Below are positions 46,286 to 54,252 of a DNA stretch of 64,000 nt, in pieces. The notes beneath the pieces are model-generated. The model had not been told where the DNA came from and made no database searches. It saw nothing but the letters and a program-made list of their open reading frames with translations. The DNA is from Leucobacter tardus (GTDB lineage: Bacteria; Actinomycetota; Actinomycetes; Actinomycetales; Microbacteriaceae): assembly GCF_017583045.1 (NCBI RefSeq), contig NZ_JAGFBF010000001.1, forward strand, positions 124,001-188,000, in the 5' to 3' direction. Position 1 is the stretch's first letter; every line of letters begins with the position of its first letter. The translations under genes and the position numbers were made by a program.

Positions 46286-47902
46286 ATGGCGAAATCGACC
46301 GCACCAGCGACCCAGTCGAAGCATCGTCGCTGGGTCTGGGCCCTGTGGAGCGCGCTCGCCGGCATCGTGAGCGCCGCGGCGTTCCTCGCCGTCGCCGAAC
46401 TCGTCGCTCTGCTCGTCGCCCCCGAGAGCAGCCCGATCCTCGCGGTCGGGTCGTTCGTGATCGACATCGTGCCGCAACCGATCAAAGAGTTCGCGATCGC
46501 GACCTTCGGTGAAGCCGATAAGGTCGTGCTGCTCTGCAGTCTCGGCCTGGCGGTCACCATCGCCGCCGCGATCGGCGGAATCCTGCAGTTCTTCGCGCGC
46601 CCGTTCGGACTCGTCGTCATCGCCGTCGCCGGAGCGCTCTCGACCGCCGCGGTCGTCACCCGTGCCGGTGCCTCGGTGCTCGCCGCCGCCCCGCCGGTCC
46701 TGGGAACCCTCGTCGGCTGCGCCGTGCTCGTGCTGCTCATCACCCGGCTGCGCGTGTGGTCGGGTGAGGTGGTCGCGGGTTCCACGTCTCGGATCGAGTC
46801 GCCCGACGCCGAGACACCCGCAGCAGGCCAGGTCGGCCGCCGGTCGTTCCTGATCGCCACTGGCGCTGTGGGATTGGCGGCCGTGGTGGTCGGCATCGGG
46901 TCTCGCATGCTCAACGCCACGAGCGCCTCCATCGACGCCGCCCGCCGCGAGCTGCGGCTGCCTGAGCCGCGGACGACTGTCACGATCCCCAACGGCGCCG
47001 AGCTCGATGTCGATGGCCTGTCGCCGCTCATCACCCCCAACTCCGACTTCTACCGCGTCGACACGGCTTTGACGGTGCCCGCGGTCGACCCCTCCACGTG
47101 GCGGCTCGTGATCGACGGAATGGTCCGCGAGCGGGTGGAGCTGAGTTTCGACGACCTCGTCGAGATGGGGCTCGACGAGTATTCGATCACGCTGACGTGC
47201 GTGTCGAACGAGGTCGGTGGCGGGCTCGTCGGCAGCGCGATCTGGCAGGGCGTCCCCATCCGCGACATCTTGAAGATGGCCGGGACTCAAGCCGGAGCCG
47301 ACATGGTGCTGTCGCGCAGCGTCGACGGCTACACGGCATCCACCCCGCTCGAGTCGCTCACCGATGACGGGCTCGACGCGATCTTCGCTGTCGCGATGAA
47401 CGGCGAGCCGCTGCCCCTCGAGCACGGCTTCCCCGTGCGCATGGTCGTGCCCGGCCTCTACGGCTACGTCTCGGCGACCAAGTGGGTCACCGAGCTGAAG
47501 GTCACGACGTTCGACGCGGACGAGGCGTACTGGACGCCTCGCGGCTACGCCGCGCAGGCGCCCATCAAGTTCGCCTCGCGCGTCGACACGCCTCGTACCG
47601 GAAAGTCGGTCGCGGCGGGCACCGTCCCTATTGCGGGCGTCGCGTGGGCCCAGACCGTCGGCATCGATCGCGTCGAGGTGCGGATCGACGACGGCGACTG
47701 GCAGTCCGCCACCCTCTCGAATCCCATCAACTCCGACACGTGGGTGCAGTGGATGATGCCGTGGGAGGCCACCGCCGGAACCCATTACGTCGAGGTGCGG
47801 GCCATCAACAAGAACGGCGAGACCCAGATCGAGGAGCGCGCACCGATCGCCCCCGACGGGTCGAGCGGTTGGCAGCGGGTGCTCGTGACGGTCACTGCCT
47901 GA
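46286..47902 (+). CDS. Membrane-bound sulfite-oxidase-like molybdopterin oxidoreductase
   Basis: 538 residues. Four membrane helices fill residues about 15-155, then a linker with a twin-arginine-like start (GRRSFLIATGAVG) and a catalytic sulfite-oxidase domain. The molybdenum-ligand cysteine is in ITLTCVSNEVGG; VVPGLYGYVSATKWV belongs to the cofactor pocket. A C-terminal Mo-co dimerisation Ig-like domain ends the protein (RVEVRIDDGDWQSATL). The membrane-fused form is typical of actinobacteria. Substrate unknown; sulfite or oxidised protein residues are possibilities. Confidence 0.9.
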   Translation: MAKSTAPATQSKHRRWVWALWSALAGIVSAAAFLAVAELVALLVAPESSPILAVGSFVIDIVPQPIKEFAIATFGEADKVVLLCSLGLAVTIAAAIGGILQFFARPFGLVVIAVAGALSTAAVVTRAGASVLAAAPPVLGTLVGCAVLVLLITRLRVWSGEVVAGSTSRIESPDAETPAAGQVGRRSFLIATGAVGLAAVVVGIGSRMLNATSASIDAARRELRLPEPRTTVTIPNGAELDVDGLSPLITPNSDFYRVDTALTVPAVDPSTWRLVIDGMVRERVELSFDDLVEMGLDEYSITLTCVSNEVGGGLVGSAIWQGVPIRDILKMAGTQAGADMVLSRSVDGYTASTPLESLTDDGLDAIFAVAMNGEPLPLEHGFPVRMVVPGLYGYVSATKWVTELKVTTFDADEAYWTPRGYAAQAPIKFASRVDTPRTGKSVAAGTVPIAGVAWAQTVGIDRVEVRIDDGDWQSATLSNPINSDTWVQWMMPWEATAGTHYVEVRAINKNGETQIEERAPIAPDGSSGWQRVLVTVTA

Positions 47903-47937
47903 CCGTCACCTCGTCACCGTCCGCTCGTGCCGAGCGG
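47885..47937. terminator. Two hairpins between the molybdoenzyme gene and purK
   Basis: First hairpin: GTGACGGTCA / TGACCGTCAC, a perfect ten-base stem with a five-base loop (47885-47909), overlapping the molybdoenzyme stop codon. Second: CCGCTCG / CGAGCGG with a three-base loop (47921-47937), eight bases from the convergent purK stop. Together they can insulate the two genes. Confidence 0.65.
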
Positions 47938-47944
47938 GCAGCGC

Positions 47945-49090
47945 TCAGTCGAACTTCGCGGCAGCAGCGGCGGCCTCCGCGCGCACCTCGGCGAGGTCGT
48001 CGCCGGTCACCGTCACGTGCCCGACCTTGCGCCCCGGCCGGGACTGCTTGTCGTAGCTGTGCACCTTGGCGCGCGGGTGCGCCGCGAGCACTTCGGCGTA
48101 CCGCACCGGCATCGGACCCTCCTCGGGGCCGCCGAGCACGTTCATCATCACGACGGCGGGGGCCGCCATGGAGGTGTCGCCGAGCGGCAGGTCGGTGACG
48201 GCGCGCAGATGCTGCTCGAACTGGCTCGTCACGGATCCCTCGATCGAGAAGTGCCCGGAGTTGTGCGGTCGCATGGCGAGCTCGTTCACGAGCACGCGCC
48301 CGTCGCTCGTCTCGAACATCTCGACGGCGAGCACGCCAGTGACTCCGACTCCGTCGGCGACCGCCGCACCGATGCGCGCGGCCTCGTCGAGCGTGGCCGG
48401 GTCGGCGACCGGGGCGGGCGCGAGCACTTCGGCGCAGACGCCGTCGCGCTGGATCGTCTCCACGACGGGCCAGGTGCGCGAGTCACCCGACGGGCGTCGA
48501 GCCACGAGCTGCGAGAGTTCGCGGGTGAAATCGACGAGCTCTTCGACGAGCATCTGCCCGCCGCGGCCGTCTTCGGCGAGCGCCGTGAACCAGTCGCGCA
48601 CCTCGTCGGCCGCGGACACGACCCGGACGCCCTTGCCGTCGTACCCGCCGCGCGCGGTCTTCACGACCGCGCGGCCGCCGTGCTGCGCGATGAAGTCGTC
48701 GAGGTCGGCTTCGTCGGCGACGGCGCGCCACGCCGGGATCGGTACGCCGAGCTCGGCGAGCTTCTCGCGCATCAGGATCTTGTCCTGCGCGTACTGCAGC
48801 GCGTCGGGTCGCGGGTGCACAGCAGTGCCGCGCCGCTCGAGCTCGCGGAGGATCTCGCCGGGCACGTGCTCGTGGTCGAAGGTGATGACGTCGACGTTCT
48901 CGGCGAACGCGTAGACCGTTTCGGGGTCGCGGTAGTCACCCACGGCGTCGGCGGCCCGTGCCGCGCTCATACCCTCCGACTCGGCGAGCACGCTGATACG
49001 CAGTCCGAGGTGGATCGCCGGAGGCACCATCATGCGGGCCAGCTGCCCGCCGCCGATCACGCCAACCTTGATGACACCGGTCTCCGTCAT
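47945..49090 (-). CDS. purK: N5-carboxyaminoimidazole ribonucleotide synthase
   Basis: 381 residues. ATP-grasp enzyme that carboxylates AIR using ATP and bicarbonate, the step before PurE. Seen: GVIGGGQLARMM at the start, YAQDKILMREKL, VVKTARGGYDGKGV (ATP-grasp lysine loop), and NELAMRPHNSGHFSIEG with the metal-binding acidic and asparagine residues. GAGGCGGAG precedes ATG 49090. It is the same strand as purE but not adjacent, unlike the common purK-purE pair. Confidence 0.95.
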   Translation of the reverse strand: MTETGVIKVGVIGGGQLARMMVPPAIHLGLRISVLAESEGMSAARAADAVGDYRDPETVYAFAENVDVITFDHEHVPGEILRELERRGTAVHPRPDALQYAQDKILMREKLAELGVPIPAWRAVADEADLDDFIAQHGGRAVVKTARGGYDGKGVRVVSAADEVRDWFTALAEDGRGGQMLVEELVDFTRELSQLVARRPSGDSRTWPVVETIQRDGVCAEVLAPAPVADPATLDEAARIGAAVADGVGVTGVLAVEMFETSDGRVLVNELAMRPHNSGHFSIEGSVTSQFEQHLRAVTDLPLGDTSMAAPAVVMMNVLGGPEEGPMPVRYAEVLAAHPRAKVHSYDKQSRPGRKVGHVTVTGDDLAEVRAEAAAAAAKFD

Positions 49091-49183
49091 GCTCCGCCTC
49101 TCGTGGTGCGCCCGCCTGGACACCCCCATTCTGCCGCATGGCTGCGGGTGCGGCGAGACGGATCCTGAGCAAGCACACAGAAA

Positions 49184-49227
49184 GTTGATTCGCGTCAACC
49201 AATCACCTATAGTTGATCTTCGTCAAC
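49184..49227 (+). promoter_or_regulatory. MFS/MarR operon promoter with twin MarR-type operators
   Basis: TTGATT (49185-49190) and TATAGT (49208-49213) are 17 bases apart. Two inverted repeats GTTGA-N6-TCAAC lie at 49184-49199 and 49212-49227, 28 bases between equivalent positions, covering the -35 box and the -10/start region. The arrangement is what a MarR repressor encoded in the same operon would use. Confidence 0.75.
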
Positions 49228-49292
49228 GATTCGCGGCGCCGCGCTCATTCCTGCGCCGCCCCACCCCGTCCCCCGAAGGATCCCACCCGCAG

Positions 49293-50996
49293 ATGACCGC
49301 ATCTTCCGTGAACGCCGCGCCCAGCGGCCTCCTCGTCGGCCGCGCGAAAAACCTCGCGCTCGCCGGCCTGTTCCTCAGCATGTTCGTGACGATGATCGCC
49401 ATGAACGTCGTCGGTACCTCGATGCCGATCATCATCGCCGACATCGGCGGTTCGCAGGCCTCGTTCACCTGGGTGATCATGGCCACCACGCTCGCCTCCG
49501 CGATCTCCACGCCGATCTGGGGCAAGCTCGCCGACCTCACGAGCAAGAAGGTGCTCGTACAGACGTCGCTCGTGATCTTCACGGTCGGCTCCATCGTCGC
49601 CGGTATGGCCCAGGATCCGTCGTGGCTCATCGCCTGCCGCGTGTTCCAGGGCCTCGGTGCCGGCGGCATGGGCGCGCTCGGCCAGATCGTCCTCGCCGAG
49701 ATCGTCAGCCCGCGAGAGCGCGGCAAGTACATGGGCATCATCGGCGCCGTGATGGCCGTCGCTACCGTGGCGGGCCCGCTCGTCGGCGGACTGCTCACCG
49801 ACACCATCGGCTGGCGCTACAACTTCTACGTCGCCGTGCCGATCGCGATCGTCGCGATCGTGATGCTCCAGTACACCCTGCATCTGCACACCGAGAAGCA
49901 GAAGGTCAAGATCGACTACGCCGGCGCCTCGTTCATCTCCGTCGGCTTCTCGAGCCTGCTCATCTGGGTCACCCTCGCCGGAACCGACTTCGACTGGTGG
50001 TCGTGGCAGACCGGCCTCATGGTCGGCGTGGGCGTGGGCGCACTCCTCGTCGCGATCCTCGTCGAGCTGAAGGCCCAAGAGCCCCTGATCCCCCTCACGC
50101 TCTTCAAGAACCGCACGTTCACGCTGTCCGTGATCGCCAGCATCGCGGTCGGTATGGTGATGTTCGCGACCGTGGTCTACCTCAGCCAGTACATGCAGCT
50201 CGCGCGAGGTCGCTCCGTTATCGAGTCGAGCCTGCTCACCCTCCCGATGATGCTCGGCGTCCTCGGGTCCTCCACCATCGTCGGGCAGCTCATCAGCCGC
50301 CGCGGCAAGTGGAAGAGCTACATGGTCGTCGGATCGGTGCTGCTGGTCGTCGGCCTGCTGCTCATGGGGCAGCTGCGCTACGACACCCCGTACTGGATCG
50401 CCGAGGTCTCGATGTTCGTGCTCGGCTGCGGCGTCGGCATGACGATGCAGAACCTCGTGCTGGTGGTGCAGAACACGGTGGCGCCGAACCAGCTGGGCGC
50501 CGCGAGCGCCGGTGTCACGTTCTTCCGCACCCTCGGCGGCAGTGCCGGCATGTCGGTCATGGGCACCATCCTCGCTCACGAGGTGGAGACCCTCATCACC
50601 GACGGCATGACGAAGCTCGCCGAGTCGAACCCCGCCGCGCTCGCGGGGGCCGATGCGCTGCAGGGCGGCGCGATCCCGAAGATCGCCGAACTCTCCGCAC
50701 CGCTGCGCACGGTCGTGGAATCGGCCTACGGTGAGGCGATCGGCCACGTCTTCCTGTCGGTCTCGCCGCTCGCCGTCGTGGCGCTCATCGCGATCGCCTT
50801 CCTGCCGAACCTGCCGCTCAGCACGAAGACGAACGCTGAGCGGATGTCGGAGGAGCGCAACGAGGTCGAGAGCCAGGCCGCCGAACTCCTCGAGGTGAGC
50901 ACGGGCACCATTCCCGTCGTGGATCCCGCCGAGCACGACGGGTCGCGCACGTCAGGAGCGGGTCGCGGCCGCCGCTACGATGAAACACATGGGTGA
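49293..50996 (+). CDS. MFS drug transporter, DHA2 (EmrB/QacA) type
   Basis: 567 residues with 14 hydrophobic segments. Family marks: MNVVGTSMPIIIADIGGS in helix 1, WVIMATTLASAISTPIWGKL, RVFQGLGAGGMGALGQIVLA, and GIIGAVMAVATVAGPLVGGL (motif C, GPxxGG). GAAGGA lies 12 bases before ATG 49293. The C-terminal about 60 residues are hydrophilic (MSEERNEVESQAAELLE). It exports drugs or metabolites by proton exchange. The MarR gene downstream overlaps its end. Confidence 0.92.
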   Translation: MTASSVNAAPSGLLVGRAKNLALAGLFLSMFVTMIAMNVVGTSMPIIIADIGGSQASFTWVIMATTLASAISTPIWGKLADLTSKKVLVQTSLVIFTVGSIVAGMAQDPSWLIACRVFQGLGAGGMGALGQIVLAEIVSPRERGKYMGIIGAVMAVATVAGPLVGGLLTDTIGWRYNFYVAVPIAIVAIVMLQYTLHLHTEKQKVKIDYAGASFISVGFSSLLIWVTLAGTDFDWWSWQTGLMVGVGVGALLVAILVELKAQEPLIPLTLFKNRTFTLSVIASIAVGMVMFATVVYLSQYMQLARGRSVIESSLLTLPMMLGVLGSSTIVGQLISRRGKWKSYMVVGSVLLVVGLLLMGQLRYDTPYWIAEVSMFVLGCGVGMTMQNLVLVVQNTVAPNQLGAASAGVTFFRTLGGSAGMSVMGTILAHEVETLITDGMTKLAESNPAALAGADALQGGAIPKIAELSAPLRTVVESAYGEAIGHVFLSVSPLAVVALIAIAFLPNLPLSTKTNAERMSEERNEVESQAAELLEVSTGTIPVVDPAEHDGSRTSGAGRGRRYDETHG

Positions 50997-51588
50997 ACGT
51001 GAGCCGGGTGCCGCCGATGCGATCGCGGCACCCGGCGGCGACGCCGACCACACCATCAGCGAGATCATCGCCGAGTTCTCCGAGGTCTTCGCCTTCGCAC
51101 GTACCCGGTGGGCCTGGTACGCGGAAGAGGTGCACCCCGACCTCAAGGGTGTGGGCATGATGGTGCTGCAGACCATTCTGCGGAAGGGACCGATCACCGC
51201 GACCGCCCTCACCCAGATACTCGATATGGACAAGGCCGTCGTCAGCCGCCAGGTCTCGAAGCTCCGCCAGCTCGGGCTCATCGATGCCGAACCTTCTGCG
51301 GAGGATCGTCGCGTGACGCGCCTCTCCGTGAGTCCCGAGGCGACGCACACGCTCGACGACATCCGCGGCCGGATCGCGCACGCCTACCAGGAGCAGTTCA
51401 CCGGGTGGAGCGACTCGGATCTCGAGCAGCTGCGCTCAGCCCTGCACCGCTTCAACGGCACCGCGCACGAGGGCGAGCGCCGGGCGTGGCCGATGCACCG
51501 CTGCGGAACCGCGGGCGGCAGACGCTCGGACGGTCAGACCGAGTCGGGAGACTCCGCCGCCGACCGCGACGCAGCGCCGGGAGCCTAG
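50980..51588 (+). CDS. MarR family transcriptional regulator
   Basis: About 202 residues. Winged helix-turn-helix: TATALTQILDMDKAVVSRQVSKLRQ, wing AEPSAEDRRVTRLSVS. ATG 50980 or ATG 50989 could be the start; both lie inside the end of the transporter gene and neither has a strong ribosome site, so translation is probably coupled. The C-terminal about 45 residues are a charged, unstructured tail (GGRRSDGQTESG). It should bind the two palindromes upstream of the transporter and repress its own operon. Confidence 0.9.
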   Translation: MKHMGEREPGAADAIAAPGGDADHTISEIIAEFSEVFAFARTRWAWYAEEVHPDLKGVGMMVLQTILRKGPITATALTQILDMDKAVVSRQVSKLRQLGLIDAEPSAEDRRVTRLSVSPEATHTLDDIRGRIAHAYQEQFTGWSDSDLEQLRSALHRFNGTAHEGERRAWPMHRCGTAGGRRSDGQTESGDSAADRDAAPGA

Positions 51589-51592
51589 CGAG

Positions 51593-52300
51593 TCAGGCGA
51601 GCGCCGCGACGGGCTCCTCGGGGACCGTCTCACCGCGCAGCTCGGCCGACACGAGAATCGGCAGGTGATCGGAGCTGCCCCGGTCGAGAGTGCGGACGCT
51701 GCCGATGTCGAGCCCGACGGAGGTCGCGAAGTCGAAGTGCCCGCGGAACATCTTGTAACGGGTGTACGTGCGCTTGTCGCTGAGCGAGAGGTCGTACCCG
51801 GTCTCGCGCATCTCCCGACCGAGGCGCGACTGGTAGACCGGGTAGTTGTAGTCGCCGACCATGAGCGCCGGCAGCCCCGGTCCGAGCAGCTTCAGCTCGG
51901 CGAGCGCCGCGTGGATCTGATGGCGCCGCAGCGAGTTCAGCGCGGTCAGCGGCGCCGCGTGGAACGACGCGACGATGATGTCGCGCTCCAGTTCGGCATC
52001 ATGGATCCTCGCGCCGAGCAAGCGCTCGTGCGCCGGGGCGAGCAGGCGGTCGTGCAGGGACTTCTTGAGCTGGAACGTGTGCGCCGTCCGGGCATGGAAT
52101 CGGTCCTCGCGCACGTACATCGCGAGGCCGAGACGGTTCTTCTCGGTGGCGTGCAGCAGACGGAGATGACCGAGTCGACTCGGTAGCGAGACCGCCTCGG
52201 CTTCTTGCAGGCAGAGCACATCGACATCGTGATCGTCGGCGAGCGCCCCGATCTCCGTAACGGCGCGGTTCTTTCGCAGGTTGTAGCTGATGACCTTCAT
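51593..52300 (-). CDS. Endonuclease/exonuclease/phosphatase family protein
   Basis: 235 residues; GGAAGGAG precedes ATG 52300. Metal-dependent hydrolase fold (PF03372): MKVISYNLRKN (Asn), VLCLQEAEA (catalytic Glu), DIIVASFHAAPLT (His), ALMVGDYNYPVY (Asp and Asn), and the final DRGSSDHLPILV (Asp-His pair). All key residues are present. Substrates in this superfamily range from DNA to phospholipids and phosphoinositides; nothing here decides. Four bases separate it from the convergent MarR gene. Confidence 0.88.
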   Translation of the reverse strand: MKVISYNLRKNRAVTEIGALADDHDVDVLCLQEAEAVSLPSRLGHLRLLHATEKNRLGLAMYVREDRFHARTAHTFQLKKSLHDRLLAPAHERLLGARIHDAELERDIIVASFHAAPLTALNSLRRHQIHAALAELKLLGPGLPALMVGDYNYPVYQSRLGREMRETGYDLSLSDKRTYTRYKMFRGHFDFATSVGLDIGSVRTLDRGSSDHLPILVSAELRGETVPEEPVAALA

Positions 52301-52380
52301 CGCGAGTCTGGCTCCTTCCCACGACCGGCGTTCCCGGCCGCGCTGAGTTTCACGTTACGCGGTTTTGCCTGCGGATTCAC

Positions 52381-53181
52381 TCAGATCACGCTGACCGTAT
52401 CCCCCACGCGGATCGTTCCGCCGCGTTCGGCGACCAGGAGCATGCGGCCGAGCGTCGGCTCCTGCTGACCGAGCCGTCGCGTCAGCGTCGTGAGCACGGG
52501 AGCGTTCCGCTCACCGGTATCCGGATCGGCGTGGATGGCGAGGCAGCGGACGATGTCGATGTCGGCCCGGAAGCGCACGTCTCCGATCCGGATCTCCTGT
52601 CCGGGCTCCCAGCCGAGCTCCTCCCAGGCCGAGCATCCGTCGACGACCACATTGGACCGGAAGCGACGATCGTCGAGCTCGTCGCCGATCGCCTCCGCGA
52701 GCGCGTCGACGCTCGCGGCGCTGTGCAGGGACACGTATCCGCGCGGGTCGTCCTGAAACCGCGAAGTCTCACCGTCGCCGACGAGCGCGAGCGGCAGTCG
52801 TCCCGGCTTCTCGACGCGCCGCGCCTGAGCCGAGTCGCGCACGAAAGCGGTGACGGCGTCGACGAGCTCGGCGCGCCCGCAGGCGTCGAGGCCCGCCTCG
52901 ACGAGCGTGTCTGCACCTCGGCGGATGGAGATGCGCTGCGCTTCATCGTCGTAGGCGAGTCGCAGTTCGGCGAGTGCCGGGAAGTCCTGCAGCGCGAGGC
53001 CCTGCGATTTCGGCCAGTAGTCGAGGCCGTCGCGGTCCTCGGGCTCGGCGGCATCGGCGAAGCGGAACGCCAGCGTTCGGTCGCCCCTGATCCGCCCGTC
53101 ATCCTGCACCTCGAGCGTCGGAAGCTTCTCGGGGGTGAACCCCTTCACCGGGTAGCGGAACAGCGCAGTCACACGAGCCAT
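52381..53181 (-). CDS. MOSC domain-containing protein
   Basis: 266 residues. N-terminal MOSC_N-like barrel (ALFRYPVKGFTPEKLPTL) and C-terminal MOSC domain with RFRSNVVVDG and the conserved cysteine in DIVRCLAIHADPDTGERN. Proteins of this type bind sulfurated molybdenum cofactor or pass its sulfur; YcbX-like members reduce N-hydroxylated bases. Could relate to the molybdoenzyme 5 kb away, though that is inference. ATG 53181 has no ribosome site but CAGAAT lies seven bases upstream, so it may be leaderless. Confidence 0.85.
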   Translation of the reverse strand: MARVTALFRYPVKGFTPEKLPTLEVQDDGRIRGDRTLAFRFADAAEPEDRDGLDYWPKSQGLALQDFPALAELRLAYDDEAQRISIRRGADTLVEAGLDACGRAELVDAVTAFVRDSAQARRVEKPGRLPLALVGDGETSRFQDDPRGYVSLHSAASVDALAEAIGDELDDRRFRSNVVVDGCSAWEELGWEPGQEIRIGDVRFRADIDIVRCLAIHADPDTGERNAPVLTTLTRRLGQQEPTLGRMLLVAERGGTIRVGDTVSVI

Positions 53182-53195
53182 GGCGCTATTCTGCC

Positions 53196-54131
53196 CTACT
53201 CGACGGCGACGGACTCCGCCCACGCCTCGAGGTCGGCGGCGACGGCCTCGAGCACACTGCGCACGGCGGCCAACGCGGGGTGCCCCCCGCTCGATTCCCT
53301 GGCCGCTGTGAACAGCGCGCGGAAGGGTCGATCCGCGAGGTCGATGAGCCGCACCCGCGGGTGCTCGCCGGCGTGCACGAGCCCCGGCAGGATCGCGACG
53401 GCGTTGCCCGACTCGATCAGGCGCACGTGCGCCTGCAGGTCGGCGGTCTCGAACCGCACATCGGGTTCGAAACCGGCGTTCCGGCAGGCCTGCTCGGCGA
53501 AATGACGCGACGCGGCTCCCCGCGGCTCCATGACCCACGGGAGCCCCGCCGCCTCCTCGATGCGGGTCACCCGGTCGAACTCCGCTCCCACGGTGCCGTG
53601 CCGCGGGACGGCGAGCCTGATCGGATCGGTCGTCAGGATCTTGCGGTCGAGGCCGCCGAAGTGCGCGGCCGCGTGGTGCGGGTACTGCTCGGCCACCACC
53701 AGGTCGAAGGAGCGGGCCCACGTCTCGCGCAGCGCAGTCTCCGGCTCGTACTGCACCATCTCCACCCGCAGCGCCGGGTAGGCGTCGCGGAGCATCCGCA
53801 GCGCTCGCGGCATGATCGCGAGGACTGCGGTCTGGAAGACGGCGATCCGCATCGATCCCGACAACTCGGAGTGCTCGCGGTGCAACGCGGCTTCGGCGCG
53901 CTCGAGACCGGCGAGCAGCTCGGCGGTCTCGGCCACGAGCCCAGCGGCGGCCGGGGTGAGCTCGAGCGTGCGACCGACTTTCCGGAAGAGCGGTACCCCC
54001 GCTTCGCGCTCGAGCTGACCGAGCTGCTGGGACACGGCGGATGGCGTGTAGTTGAGCGCCTCCGCGACCGCCGCGACGGTGCCGCGTGCGTCGAGTTCCC
54101 AGAGCAGCCGCAGACGACGCATCTCGAGCAC
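53196..54131 (-). CDS. LysR family transcriptional regulator
   Basis: 311 residues with a GTG start at 54131, preceded by GGGAGGAG. The N-terminal helix-turn-helix reads LWELDARGTVAAVAEALNYT, PSAVSQQLGQLEREAG, standard for the family. The C-terminal effector domain (about 90-300) starts GSMRIAVFQTAVLAIMPRAL. It is divergent from putA across 121 bases, so it may control proline use; many LysR genes regulate the gene facing them. No clear T-N11-A site was picked out in the spacer. Confidence 0.9.
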   Translation of the reverse strand: MLEMRRLRLLWELDARGTVAAVAEALNYTPSAVSQQLGQLEREAGVPLFRKVGRTLELTPAAAGLVAETAELLAGLERAEAALHREHSELSGSMRIAVFQTAVLAIMPRALRMLRDAYPALRVEMVQYEPETALRETWARSFDLVVAEQYPHHAAAHFGGLDRKILTTDPIRLAVPRHGTVGAEFDRVTRIEEAAGLPWVMEPRGAASRHFAEQACRNAGFEPDVRFETADLQAHVRLIESGNAVAILPGLVHAGEHPRVRLIDLADRPFRALFTAARESSGGHPALAAVRSVLEAVAADLEAWAESVAVE

Positions 54132-54252
54132 GCAGACTCCTCCCGATCGTGTAGTTCATCTTCATCTTAGTCGGCAGTATCGGTTACTTTACTTGAGGGT
54201 TTGCAGGTTCCACACTGGGGTGATTCCCTGTATCAACGCTTGAGAGGCCCTC

